Shown here piece by piece: positions 9,754-17,809 of a DNA stretch of 45,771 bases (its first letter is position 1; every line of letters starts with the position of its first letter). This DNA is from Haliea sp. (GTDB lineage Bacteria > Pseudomonadota > Gammaproteobacteria > Pseudomonadales > Halieaceae), in NCBI GenBank assembly GCA_030730585.1, contig JANQUV010000118.1, positions 15,539 through 61,309 of the forward strand, given 5' to 3'. Below the pieces are notes generated by a model. The model was given only the letters and a program-made list of their open reading frames with translations, was not told the DNA's origin and searched no databases. Position numbers and translations under genes: made by a program.

Positions 9754-10291
9754 AACCACGCCGCTGGCTGGGCTCTGCGTGCTGGAGCCTCGCGTATTTG
9801 GCGACGAGCGCGGGTTTTTTCTCGAGAGCTGGAATGCGGCCAGCTTCCGGGAGGCCGGGTTCGACCTGAACTTTGTGCAGGACAATCACAGCCGCTCCGC
9901 TGGCGGCATCCTGCGTGGCCTGCACTACCAAACCGAGCAGACGCAGGGCAAACTGGTGCGGGTCACCTCTGGCGCAGTATTCGATGTCGCCGTCGACCTG
10001 CGGCGCAGCTCTGCCACATTGGGCCAATGGTTTGGCCTGGAGCTCAGCGCCAGCAACCACCGCATGCTCTGGGTACCGCCGGGGTTCGCGCACGGCTTCT
10101 ATGTGCTGTCGGAGTTTGCCGACTTCCAGTACAAATGCACTGACTACTATCATCCTGCCAGTGAGGTATCGCTGGCCTGGGATGACCCCAACCTCGATAT
10201 CCACTGGCCACTGGTGGCGGGTGCGCCTCCCGCGCTGTCCGCCAAGGACGCTGCAGGCCGGCGCTGGGGCGACATCCCACTATTTGACTGA
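9743..10291 (+). CDS. rfbC: dTDP-4-dehydrorhamnose 3,5-epimerase
   Basis: Third step of dTDP-L-rhamnose synthesis, epimerising C3 and C5 of dTDP-4-dehydro-6-deoxyglucose. The 182-residue cupin shows [13 protein letters not shown], the [17 protein letters not shown] block with the catalytic His, [12 protein letters not shown], and the [15 protein letters not shown] motif, then [10 protein letters not shown]. The size is that expected for RmlC. Its ATG lies inside the last codons of rfbA (11-nt overlap), so translation of the two is coupled. A 79-bp gap with no recognised signal separates it from the downstream SDR gene on the same strand. Confidence 0.96.
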   Translation: MIFETTPLAGLCVLEPRVFGDERGFFLESWNAASFREAGFDLNFVQDNHSRSAGGILRGLHYQTEQTQGKLVRVTSGAVFDVAVDLRRSSATLGQWFGLELSASNHRMLWVPPGFAHGFYVLSEFADFQYKCTDYYHPASEVSLAWDDPNLDIHWPLVAGAPPALSAKDAAGRRWGDIPLFD

Positions 10292-10370
10292 CATTACTTC
10301 AATAACGCACCGCAGCACTTGGCCGGGCGTTGCTGAGCCTGCAGGTAGAACAGGCACTTGGGAGTTGCAC

Positions 10371-11147
10371 ATGGCACAGGACTACTTTCAGCTAACCGGC
10401 CAAACCGCTCTGATCACCGGAGCCTCCAGCGGCCTTGGTGCACATTTCGCTCGCGTGTTGAGCGAGGCGGGAGCCCGCGTGGTGTTGGCAGCGCGCCGTA
10501 CCGAACGGTTGGCAGAGGAAGTGGCAGCACTGCGCGCTTCCGGGGCCGACGCCGGCGCAATTGCGCTGGACGTCAATGACCCGGAGAGTGTCGCCAGCGG
10601 CTTTGCACAATTCACCCGCGAGTGGGGCACACTGGATATCCTGATCAACAATGCCGGCGTGGCCAGCGACCCGATCAAGTTTCTGGAAACCACAGAGCAA
10701 GACTGGTATCAGATCATTGAAACCAATTTGAACGGTGCCTGGAGAGTTGCACAAGCCGGGGCCCGGCAGATAGCGGCCCAAGGTAACGGGGGCAGCATCG
10801 TAAATATCGGTTCCATCTACGGCGTGCGCACCGGCGTACTCAAGGCCGCCTACAATGTCTCCAAAACGGGCATTGTGCAGCTCACCAAGTCCATGGCCAT
10901 GGAGCTGTGCCGGCAGGATATTCGAGTCAATGCGCTCTGCCCAGGCTGGTTTTTGACCGACATCAATAGCGACTATTTTCTCAGCGAGAGCGGTGCACGC
11001 TACGTCAAAACAATCCCTGCGCGACGCATGGGCAACCTGGACGAGCTGAATGTACCACTGTTGTTACTGGCAAGCCGCACCGCGGGCGGTTACATGAATG
11101 GCTCTGTGCTCACAGTCGACGGCGGCATTGCCGAAAGCCCCATCTAG
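10371..11147 (+). CDS. SDR family NAD(P)-dependent oxidoreductase
   Basis: A 258-residue classical short-chain dehydrogenase/reductase. The cofactor loop is TGASSGLGAHFARV (about residues 16–29), followed by NNAGVAS, the catalytic Ser in IVNIGSIYG, the YNVSK active-site motif (Tyr and Lys), and the PGWFLTDI segment after strand 6. The end GSVLTVDGGIAESPI is typical of the tetrameric gluconate-dehydrogenase/FabG-like branch. R-rich AARRTERL after strand 2 suggests NADP(H). GGGAG lies 9 nt before the ATG. Its place directly after rfbAC suggests a sugar or acyl substrate, but this type is too broad to name one. It ends 4 bp from the rfbB stop on the other strand. Confidence 0.82.
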   Translation: MAQDYFQLTGQTALITGASSGLGAHFARVLSEAGARVVLAARRTERLAEEVAALRASGADAGAIALDVNDPESVASGFAQFTREWGTLDILINNAGVASDPIKFLETTEQDWYQIIETNLNGAWRVAQAGARQIAAQGNGGSIVNIGSIYGVRTGVLKAAYNVSKTGIVQLTKSMAMELCRQDIRVNALCPGWFLTDINSDYFLSESGARYVKTIPARRMGNLDELNVPLLLLASRTAGGYMNGSVLTVDGGIAESPI

Positions 11148-11151
11148 CCCG

Positions 11152-12219
11152 TTAATCACCCAGCAGCGGGCGCCACCAGCTTTCATTAGCAAAGTACCAG
11201 TCGATAGTGCGCTCGATGCCGGTTTCGAAGGTTTCCAGCGGCGCATAGCCAAGTTCACGCGTAATCCGGCTGGCGTCAATTGCATACCGCCAGTCGTGGC
11301 CGGCGCGGTCTTCAACGAATTGAATCAGGCCGCGGGCGCTGTGCCCCTTGGCGCCGGGAGCGGCGGGAAACCGCGCAGCCAACGCGGGCTCTGCTGCAAA
11401 ACGCTGGTCGAGCTGATCACAGAGCAATTCCACAATTGCGAGATTATGCCACTCATTGTTGCCGCCGATGTTGTAGGTCTCGCCCACTTCCCCCGCACCC
11501 AACACCAGGTCGATGCCGCGGCAGTGGTCTGCCACATAGAGCCAATCTCGAATATTGCTGCCGTCGCCATACACCGGCAGCGCAAGGCCGCGCAGCACAT
11601 TGGTCAGGCACAGCGGGATGAGCTTCTCGGGGAAATGCCAGGGACCATAGTTATTGGAACAATTGCTGGTGGTAACCTGCAGACCGTAGGTGTGGTGATA
11701 GGCACGCACCAGATGGTCAGAGGCCGCCTTACTCGCAGAATACGGTGAATTGGGCTGATATTGCTGTGCCTCGTAAAAACCCGGGGCAGCAGGGGCGAGG
11801 GAGCCATAGACTTCGTCAGTAGAGACATGATGAAACCGGTGTGCCGGGCTTCCGGGGCCATCCAGCCACACGGCGCGAGCCGCTTTTAACAGGCTGTGAG
11901 TGCCAACAATATTGGTTTCAATAAAGGCATCCGGGCCGCTAATAGAACGGTCAACATGGCTCTCCGCCGCGAAGTGCACCAGCGTATCCACGCCGTGCTT
12001 GCGCAACAGACCTTCGACGAGGGCCTGATCGCCAATATTTCCGTGCACAAAGTGGTAGCCAGGCTGCCCCTCCAATGCAGCGAGGTTAGCCCGGTTGCCG
12101 GCGTACGTCAGGGCGTCCAGCACCACCAACGCATCATCTGGATAGCGCTGGTGCCAGTAGTGCGCAAAGTTGGCACCAATAAAACCGGCAGCGCCGGTAA
12201 TCAGCAGTGATCTAGACAT
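11152..12219 (-). CDS. rfbB: dTDP-glucose 4,6-dehydratase
   Basis: Second step of dTDP-L-rhamnose synthesis: NAD-dependent conversion of dTDP-glucose to dTDP-4-dehydro-6-deoxyglucose. The 355-residue extended SDR begins SLLITGAAGFIGANFAHYW, then has VVLDALTYAGN, LVHFAAESHVDRSI, the FHHVSTDEVYGSL motif with the Thr–Asp–Glu catalytic residues, and the YSASKAASDHLV Tyr/Lys pair. NNYGPWHFPEKLIPL and YNIGGNNEWHNLAIV confirm RmlB. The ATG at 12219 overlaps the rfbD stop by 8 nt (ATGTCTAG). The frame stays open another 81 codons upstream, but that is shadow of rfbD. It is the last gene of the leftward string from the ATPase gene. Confidence 0.96.
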   Translation of the reverse strand: MSRSLLITGAAGFIGANFAHYWHQRYPDDALVVLDALTYAGNRANLAALEGQPGYHFVHGNIGDQALVEGLLRKHGVDTLVHFAAESHVDRSISGPDAFIETNIVGTHSLLKAARAVWLDGPGSPAHRFHHVSTDEVYGSLAPAAPGFYEAQQYQPNSPYSASKAASDHLVRAYHHTYGLQVTTSNCSNNYGPWHFPEKLIPLCLTNVLRGLALPVYGDGSNIRDWLYVADHCRGIDLVLGAGEVGETYNIGGNNEWHNLAIVELLCDQLDQRFAAEPALAARFPAAPGAKGHSARGLIQFVEDRAGHDWRYAIDASRITRELGYAPLETFETGIERTIDWYFANESWWRPLLGD

Positions 12220-13093
12220 GGCTCTGCTCCTGCAAGGCCTGCAACATGACGCGAAGCTGCTCCCGCCAGTGCGGCGGCACGCGTTCCAGCGCCGCCCAGC
12301 TGGCGTGTTTATCCAGCACGCTACAGGCGGGCCGCTTGGCCGGCGTGGGATAGGCAGTACCTGGAATCGGCTCAATGATCGGCGCCTGCTGCAGCAAGCC
12401 CAACGCAAGCGCCTCTTCGGCGATGGCCACGGCAAAGTCATACCAGCTACACACACCGGCATCGCTCCAGTGGTAAATGCCTTGCAGCAAGGGCCTGTCG
12501 ACCGCGCCCCACAGTGCGAGAGCGAGGCCCCGCGCCCAGGTCGGTGTTCCTACCTGGTCGCAGACCACCGACAAGCGCTCGCGCTCGCCCATCAGCCGGA
12601 GCATGGTTTTCACAAAGTTGCTGCCAAAACGGGAATAGACCCAACCTGTGCGCACGACCACTGCAGCGGGACAAGCACCGTGCACGGCGCGCTCGCCGGC
12701 CAGTTTGCTTCGCCCGTAAGCGCCCAGAGGATTGGGCTCGGCCGCAGGCAAGTAGGGGTGGCCTGACTCGCCATCAAAGACGAAATCAGTCGAAACATGG
12801 ATGAGCCGGCTGCCCGCACTGGCACAGGCCGCAGCAAGATGGCCAGGGCCCTCTGCGTTGATTGCAAAAGCCAGATGTTCCTCGCCTTCCGCGCGGTCGA
12901 CGGCAGTATAGGCTGCAGCGTTAAGCACCACATCCGGATGCAGCTCGCTAAAAACTCGGCGCACCGCGGCTGGGTCTGTGATATCGAGCTCCGCACGGCC
13001 CAGCGCATACACACACAAGCCCACTGGGGCAGTTGCCTGCAATTCCTGGCCTAATTGCCCCTGTGCGCCAATAATCAGTGCCGTTGCTGTCAC
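12212..13093 (-). CDS. rfbD: dTDP-4-dehydrorhamnose reductase
   Basis: Last step of dTDP-L-rhamnose synthesis, NAD(P)H reduction of dTDP-4-dehydrorhamnose. The 293-residue protein starts with the Rossmann loop IIGAQGQLGQELQ, followed by LDITDPAAVRRVF, DVVLNAAAYTAVDRAE, LIHVSTDFVFDGESGHPY, the LGAYGRSKLAGER Tyr/Lys motif, RTGWVYSRFGSNFVKTML and VCDQVGTPTWARGLA, all typical of RmlD. The start is GTG at 13093, whose first bases overlap the hydrolase stop (GTGA, 4 nt). It overlaps rfbB by 8 nt. Order rfbD–rfbB is coupled to an alpha/beta hydrolase gene, not to rfbAC as is usual. Confidence 0.96.
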   Translation of the reverse strand: MTATALIIGAQGQLGQELQATAPVGLCVYALGRAELDITDPAAVRRVFSELHPDVVLNAAAYTAVDRAEGEEHLAFAINAEGPGHLAAACASAGSRLIHVSTDFVFDGESGHPYLPAAEPNPLGAYGRSKLAGERAVHGACPAAVVVRTGWVYSRFGSNFVKTMLRLMGERERLSVVCDQVGTPTWARGLALALWGAVDRPLLQGIYHWSDAGVCSWYDFAVAIAEEALALGLLQQAPIIEPIPGTAYPTPAKRPACSVLDKHASWAALERVPPHWREQLRVMLQALQEQSHV

Positions 13094-13935
13094 GCCTGGG
13101 TTTGCATCCAGGCGGCCAGCTCGGCAAACACCTGCTGCTGTTCGGGTTCATTAAAAATTTCGTGATACAGCCCCGGGTAAAGCCGCAAGGTCACATCACG
13201 GGAGCTCACGCGCGTACTGAAATCACTGGAACCGGCCGGCGCGGTCATCACGTCGGCGTCGCCGTGCATCAGCAGCAAAGGCAGCGTTATTGCAGCCGCA
13301 CGGGCGTTGACCTCACCCATGGTGGCAAACAGCTGGTTCACCAGCCGTGCACTGACTTTACCGTGGTGCACCAGCGGATCCGCTTCATAAGCGGCGACCA
13401 CGTCCGCATTGCGGCTCACCTGGCTGGCATCCAGTTTGAGCATTCCGAGCGTAGGCCAAAGACGAGCGAGCAGGCGGTTTAGTAACAGCAGGGCTGGCGC
13501 AGGCTGCTCGGCAACGGCCAAGGCCGGTGCCGACAGTGCAGCCCCCGCAAACTGGCACTGTGCGTCCAATAACAGCCGCGCTGCAATTAACCCGCCAAGG
13601 CTATGGCCAAGCAGGAAGCAGGGGATGCCCGGATACCAATCATCAATGTGACGACGCAGGGCTTTGAGGGGTTGCAGGTAATCTTCGAAGGCGCCTACGT
13701 GCGCCCGATGGCCAGGGGAGCGGCCATGACCAAGGTGATCGGGCGCCACGACCGCATAGCCACTGCGGGTGAAGTAGTCCGCAAAGTGCTGATAGCGGCC
13801 ACTGTGCTCGCCCAGGCCGTGGGCCAGCAGAATGACGCCTCGCGCAGGATCGTTGGCGGCCCAGTGACGATAAAAAGTGCCATCGTCGATTAGGCCTTCA
13901 GTGGCAACCCTGTGACTCCCCGTAGGCTCTGCCAT
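13090..13935 (-). CDS. alpha/beta hydrolase, monoacylglycerol-lipase type
   Basis: A 281-residue serine hydrolase of the Hydrolase_4 (monoacylglycerol lipase) family. Oxyanion motif LLAHGLGEHSGRY (residues 36–48), PDHLGHGRSPGHRAHV, the nucleophile elbow GHSLGG with Ser112, catalytic Asp228 in LMHGDADVM, and His258 in LYPGLYHEIFNEP are all present. No signal peptide is seen, so it is probably cytosolic or membrane-peripheral; lysophospholipids or monoacylglycerols are likely substrates by family. It lies between ilvE (19 bp downstream of the ilvE stop) and rfbD (4-nt overlap), so it is read with both. No functional tie to rhamnose synthesis is evident. Confidence 0.85.
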   Translation of the reverse strand: MAEPTGSHRVATEGLIDDGTFYRHWAANDPARGVILLAHGLGEHSGRYQHFADYFTRSGYAVVAPDHLGHGRSPGHRAHVGAFEDYLQPLKALRRHIDDWYPGIPCFLLGHSLGGLIAARLLLDAQCQFAGAALSAPALAVAEQPAPALLLLNRLLARLWPTLGMLKLDASQVSRNADVVAAYEADPLVHHGKVSARLVNQLFATMGEVNARAAAITLPLLLMHGDADVMTAPAGSSDFSTRVSSRDVTLRLYPGLYHEIFNEPEQQQVFAELAAWMQTQA

Positions 13936-13954
13936 CGAATACGCCGCCCGTCGC

Positions 13955-14893
13955 CTAAGCGACCGGCGTCAGCCACTCTGGATGTTGCGGGCGTTTGTCG
14001 CGCACTGAATCAAAATACATGGCCTGCAGTTTTTCGGTCAGCGGCCCACGGGTACCCGTGCCAATTTTGCGCCCGTCCAGCATACGAATCGGCACCACCT
14101 CTGCGGCCGTTCCGGTGAAAAACGCCTCGTCAGCAATATAAACCTCATCGCGGGTAATGCGGCGCTCGCGAATCTGATACCCGAGTTCTGCAGCCAGCGC
14201 AAAAATCGTGTTGCGCGTGATCCCGTCCAGGCAAGAGGTGAGGTCCGGAGTAAAGATCTGGTTTTCGCGAACGACAAAGACGTTTTCGCCGCTGCCTTCC
14301 GCCACGTAGCCTTCGTTGTCCAGCATCAACGCCTCTTCCGCGCCACTGTCCAAAGCTTCGCGCAGCGCCAGCATCGAGTTGATATAGTTGCCGTTCGCCT
14401 TGGCCTTACACATCGTGATATTCACGTGGTGGCGAGTGAACGACGAGGTGCGCACCTTGATGCCGCGGTCGCGGGCTTCGGGATCCATATAGGAAGGCCA
14501 CTCCCAAGCAGCGACCATCACGTGCGTTTGCAGCTTGTCGGCACGCAGGCCCATGCCTTCCGAGCCGAGAAAGCACATTGGACGCAGATAGCCTTCGGTC
14601 AGCTTGTTTTCACGCACCACCGTGCGCTGGGCTTCGTTCAGTGTTGCTTTATCGTAGGGCATATTCATGCCCAGGATATGTGCAGAGCGAAACAGCCGGT
14701 TGGTGTGTTCCTCCAGGCGGAAAATACAGGTGCCGCGGTCCGGAGTCTGGTAGGCGCGCACGCCTTCGAATACGCCCAAACCGTAGTGAAATGTGTGGGT
14801 CAGGACGTGCACTTTGGCATCGCGCCATGGCACGAGTTCGCCGTCCATCCAGATGACACCGTCCCGGTCTGCAAAATTAGGTGTTGCACTCAT
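13955..14893 (-). CDS. ilvE: branched-chain amino acid aminotransferase
   Basis: PLP-dependent class IV transaminase for the last step of leucine, isoleucine and valine synthesis, transferring the amino group from glutamate. The 312-residue sequence has DGVIWMDGELVPWRDAKVHV, the LTHTFHYGLGVFEGVRAY block, the cofactor Lys (K165) in KAKANGNYINSMLA, EALMLDNEGYVAEGSGENVF, and VVPIRMLDGRKIGTGTRGP. I chose the ATG at 14893 over one 54 bp upstream because homology begins there and AGGA lies about 8 nt before it, within the end of glnE. It begins 2 bp after the glnE stop, the glnE–ilvE order also known from Pseudomonas. Confidence 0.95.
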   Translation of the reverse strand: MSATPNFADRDGVIWMDGELVPWRDAKVHVLTHTFHYGLGVFEGVRAYQTPDRGTCIFRLEEHTNRLFRSAHILGMNMPYDKATLNEAQRTVVRENKLTEGYLRPMCFLGSEGMGLRADKLQTHVMVAAWEWPSYMDPEARDRGIKVRTSSFTRHHVNITMCKAKANGNYINSMLALREALDSGAEEALMLDNEGYVAEGSGENVFVVRENQIFTPDLTSCLDGITRNTIFALAAELGYQIRERRITRDEVYIADEAFFTGTAAEVVPIRMLDGRKIGTGTRGPLTEKLQAMYFDSVRDKRPQHPEWLTPVA

Positions 14894-14895
14894 AT

Positions 14896-17784
14896 TCAGT
14901 CCTGCTGCTGAGTTAATTCCAACGGCGCCGGAAACAGGCGCTGCCATACGGCTTCAACGCTAGCCCGCTGCTGCGCGTAACCGGCTGCATCCACTCGCCC
15001 CGCCAACTGCTGCAAGGCCAACTGGTGAGCGGCCGACCGAAACGCCAGATACGCCTCAACCAGCGCAACGCTTTCGCTGTCGCTAAGCAGGCCTGCCACT
15101 GCCAGGGTTTCCAGAATGCGGATGTTGTCCGACCAACGTACCAATTCAGGTATACGGTGAGACCACGCCAGAACCCCGTATTGCACCATAAATTCAATAT
15201 CAACGATACCTCCAGGGCTCTGTTTCAGGTCAAAATCCTGGCCCTCAGGCAGCTGTGAGGGCAACAGTTCCTTGCGCATGCGCGCGCGCATCGCTACCAC
15301 CTCTGCTGCCAGCGCATCCGCATCGCGCGCGCGGGTCAGTATTGCCTCGCGCACCGCATCAAACTCGACAGCCACAGCCGGGTCGCCCGCCACATGCCTT
15401 GCCCGCACCAGGGCCTGGTGCTCCCAGGTCCAGGCACTCTTTTCTTGATAACTGCGAAACCCTTTCAACGAGGTCGCCAGCAATCCGGACGCACCAGAAG
15501 GACGCAGCCGCATATCCACTTCATAGAGCTGCCCCATGGCCATGCGGGTTTCCAGAATGTGAATGACGCGCTGCCCCAACCGGGTATAAAAGCGAATGTT
15601 GTCGGTGCTGCGCTCACCGTCAGTGACCGCCTGCGAGTCCGCATCAAAAATAAACACCAGGTCGAGATCGGAGCTGTAGCTCAACTCAATGCCACCCAAC
15701 TTGCCATAACCGAACACGGCGAAACCGCTTCCCGCGCTATTCCGGGCCGGGGCTCCAAAGCGCGCCGTCAGGTCACTCCAGGCCACAGCCAGCACCTGCT
15801 CCAGAATCACCTCGGCAATCCACGTCAGCTTATCGCTGACCTGCATAAGCGGTAACCTGCCCACCACCTCACTAGCCGCAACCCGTAGTATATGCGCGGC
15901 CTTAAAGTAGCGCAGCGCGTCCATTTGCGCCTCCAGATCGCCGGGCTGCAGACGCGCAACCTGCTGCCGCAGCTCATCGGCGAGGCGCGCTTTATCCGGC
16001 GCCGTGTAGAGGCTGGCACGGTCCAGGAGTTCGTCGAGCAGCACCGGGTGGCGCTGCAACTGCTCGGCAATCCACGGGCTGGCATCGCAGAGCAAAACCA
16101 GATCGGCCAAGGCGGGGGGGTTTTCCAACAGCAGCGCCAAATAAGCACTGCGCCGCAGCACTGCATTTACCAACGGTAAAATGCGCTGTAGCGCCCGATC
16201 GGGGTCAGCGGCTTCGGTGCAGGCAAGCAATAGCCGCGGCATAAACTGCTGCAAACGCTCGCGCCCCTCGGCCTGCAAGGTGGCTACCCGGCTGCTGTCA
16301 TGCAAGGCCGACAAAGCTTCAAGGCTGGCGGCGGCCCGATAACCTAAATCAGTTAGAACGCGCTCGGTGAGCTCATCGCCCCAAGCAGGTAACTCGTCGG
16401 CAGCCGCTTCATCACGGTCCGGTTCCGCAATGAGGTCACGGAAGTGGCTGGCCACGCGGCTGCGGTGCGCGGCCAAAGCGGCCAGATAGTCCGGCCAAGC
16501 CGCGTAACCCATCACCGTGGCCATGGCTTCCTGCTGCAATGGTTCGGTGGGCAGTGCCTGGGTCTGTTGGTCGAGGTAGCCTTGAATGGCGTGCTCGCTG
16601 TCACGCAAAAACAGGTAAGCTGCGCGCAGCTCAGCCACTGCCTCGGCGGGCAAACACCCCAAGGCAACACACTCGCTCAATATCTGCAAAAGTTCACGCT
16701 GCTGCAGGACCCAATCGCGCCCACCGCGAATCAGCTGAAAGCACTGGGCAATGAACTCAACCTCGCGAATGCCGCCATGGCCAAGCTTCACATCATCCTG
16801 CAAGCCACGGCGACGCACCTCGCTATTGATCATCTGCTTCATACCACGCAAGCTTTCGATCACGCCAAAGTCGACATAGCGACGGAACACAAACGGCCGC
16901 AGCATGGCCATTAACTCGATGCCGCGCTGCGTATCGCCGGTAATCGGGCGGGCCTTGATCAAGGCATAGCGCTCCCAATCACGTCCCTGCTCTTGGTAGT
17001 ATTCCTCAAGTGAGGCGAAATTAACCGCCAGGGAACCACTCTCACCGTAGGGACGCAGGCGCATATCCACACGGAACACGAAACCATCAGCGGTAACCTG
17101 GTCGAGGGCGTTGATCACGCCCTGGCCCAGCTTGGTGAAATATTCGGCATTGCTGATGCTGCGGCGCTCCCCGTCGGTTTCACCCGCTTCCGGAAACACA
17201 AAAATCAGGTCGATGTCAGAGGACACATTGAGCTCACGCGCGCCCAGCTTACCCATGGCAATCACGATCAACTGCTGTGGCTTCCCGCCGCGCTGCCCGC
17301 GGGGCGTGCCGAATCGCGCCTGCAGCTGCTGCCCCAGCTGCTCCTGCGCCAGCGCTATACAGGCCTCTGCCAGCGACGACGTATCGGCTACGGTTTCCAG
17401 CGTGTCGGCATTGCGACAAAAATCACGCCAGACAATGCGCAGCATATGCCGCTGACGGAAACGGCGCAGCACCCGGTTGAGCTCTGCGCCGGGCTCCGCG
17501 AGCCATTGGCGCAACTCAGTGAGCATCTCTTCCGGTGCCAGCTTGCGCTCAAGCAAGCCCGCCATAACAAGCTCTGTGAGTAAGGCCGGCTGGCGGCGCA
17601 CCGCGCCCGCCACGAACGGGCTACAGGCCAGCACACGCGCTAAAGACGCCGCCAGCGTGGGCTGCGCTGCAAGAGCCGTTGTTAGCGCAGTCACAGCTGC
17701 GGCATCGGGGTTATCGAGAATATGCTGCCAGGCGTTGCTGGCAGCCGCCGCCAGGTTCGGGGTTAACGCGTGAGCATCGATCAT
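14896..17784 (-). CDS. glnE: bifunctional glutamine synthetase adenylyltransferase/adenylyl-removing enzyme
   Basis: Controls glutamine synthetase by adding AMP to, or phosphorolytically removing it from, a GlnA tyrosine in response to PII state and glutamine. The 962-residue length is normal. Two nucleotidyltransferase domains are seen: the N-terminal deadenylylase core ARELNVSSDIDLIFVFPE (with DID) followed by RRSISNAEYFTKLGQ and VDMRLRPYGESGSLA, and the C-terminal adenylylase core GGIELSYSSDLDLVFIFD, followed by VDMRLRPSGASGLLA. Each is followed by a GlnD PII-uridylyl-like helical region (GHGGIREVEFIAQ and PGGIVDIEFMVQ). It sits 25 bp downstream of the ATPase gene and 2 bp upstream of ilvE, so it is internal to a long leftward unit. 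Confidence 0.96.
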   Translation of the reverse strand: MIDAHALTPNLAAAASNAWQHILDNPDAAAVTALTTALAAQPTLAASLARVLACSPFVAGAVRRQPALLTELVMAGLLERKLAPEEMLTELRQWLAEPGAELNRVLRRFRQRHMLRIVWRDFCRNADTLETVADTSSLAEACIALAQEQLGQQLQARFGTPRGQRGGKPQQLIVIAMGKLGARELNVSSDIDLIFVFPEAGETDGERRSISNAEYFTKLGQGVINALDQVTADGFVFRVDMRLRPYGESGSLAVNFASLEEYYQEQGRDWERYALIKARPITGDTQRGIELMAMLRPFVFRRYVDFGVIESLRGMKQMINSEVRRRGLQDDVKLGHGGIREVEFIAQCFQLIRGGRDWVLQQRELLQILSECVALGCLPAEAVAELRAAYLFLRDSEHAIQGYLDQQTQALPTEPLQQEAMATVMGYAAWPDYLAALAAHRSRVASHFRDLIAEPDRDEAAADELPAWGDELTERVLTDLGYRAAASLEALSALHDSSRVATLQAEGRERLQQFMPRLLLACTEAADPDRALQRILPLVNAVLRRSAYLALLLENPPALADLVLLCDASPWIAEQLQRHPVLLDELLDRASLYTAPDKARLADELRQQVARLQPGDLEAQMDALRYFKAAHILRVAASEVVGRLPLMQVSDKLTWIAEVILEQVLAVAWSDLTARFGAPARNSAGSGFAVFGYGKLGGIELSYSSDLDLVFIFDADSQAVTDGERSTDNIRFYTRLGQRVIHILETRMAMGQLYEVDMRLRPSGASGLLATSLKGFRSYQEKSAWTWEHQALVRARHVAGDPAVAVEFDAVREAILTRARDADALAAEVVAMRARMRKELLPSQLPEGQDFDLKQSPGGIVDIEFMVQYGVLAWSHRIPELVRWSDNIRILETLAVAGLLSDSESVALVEAYLAFRSAAHQLALQQLAGRVDAAGYAQQRASVEAVWQRLFPAPLELTQQQD

Positions 17785-17809
17785 GGGTGTTCAGAGTTCC
17801 GTAGACTGA

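Noticed and set aside
8989-9885. 298-codon minus-strand open frame opposite rfbA/rfbC
   Set aside because: Shadow of two clear pathway genes; no start signal and no recognisable domains.
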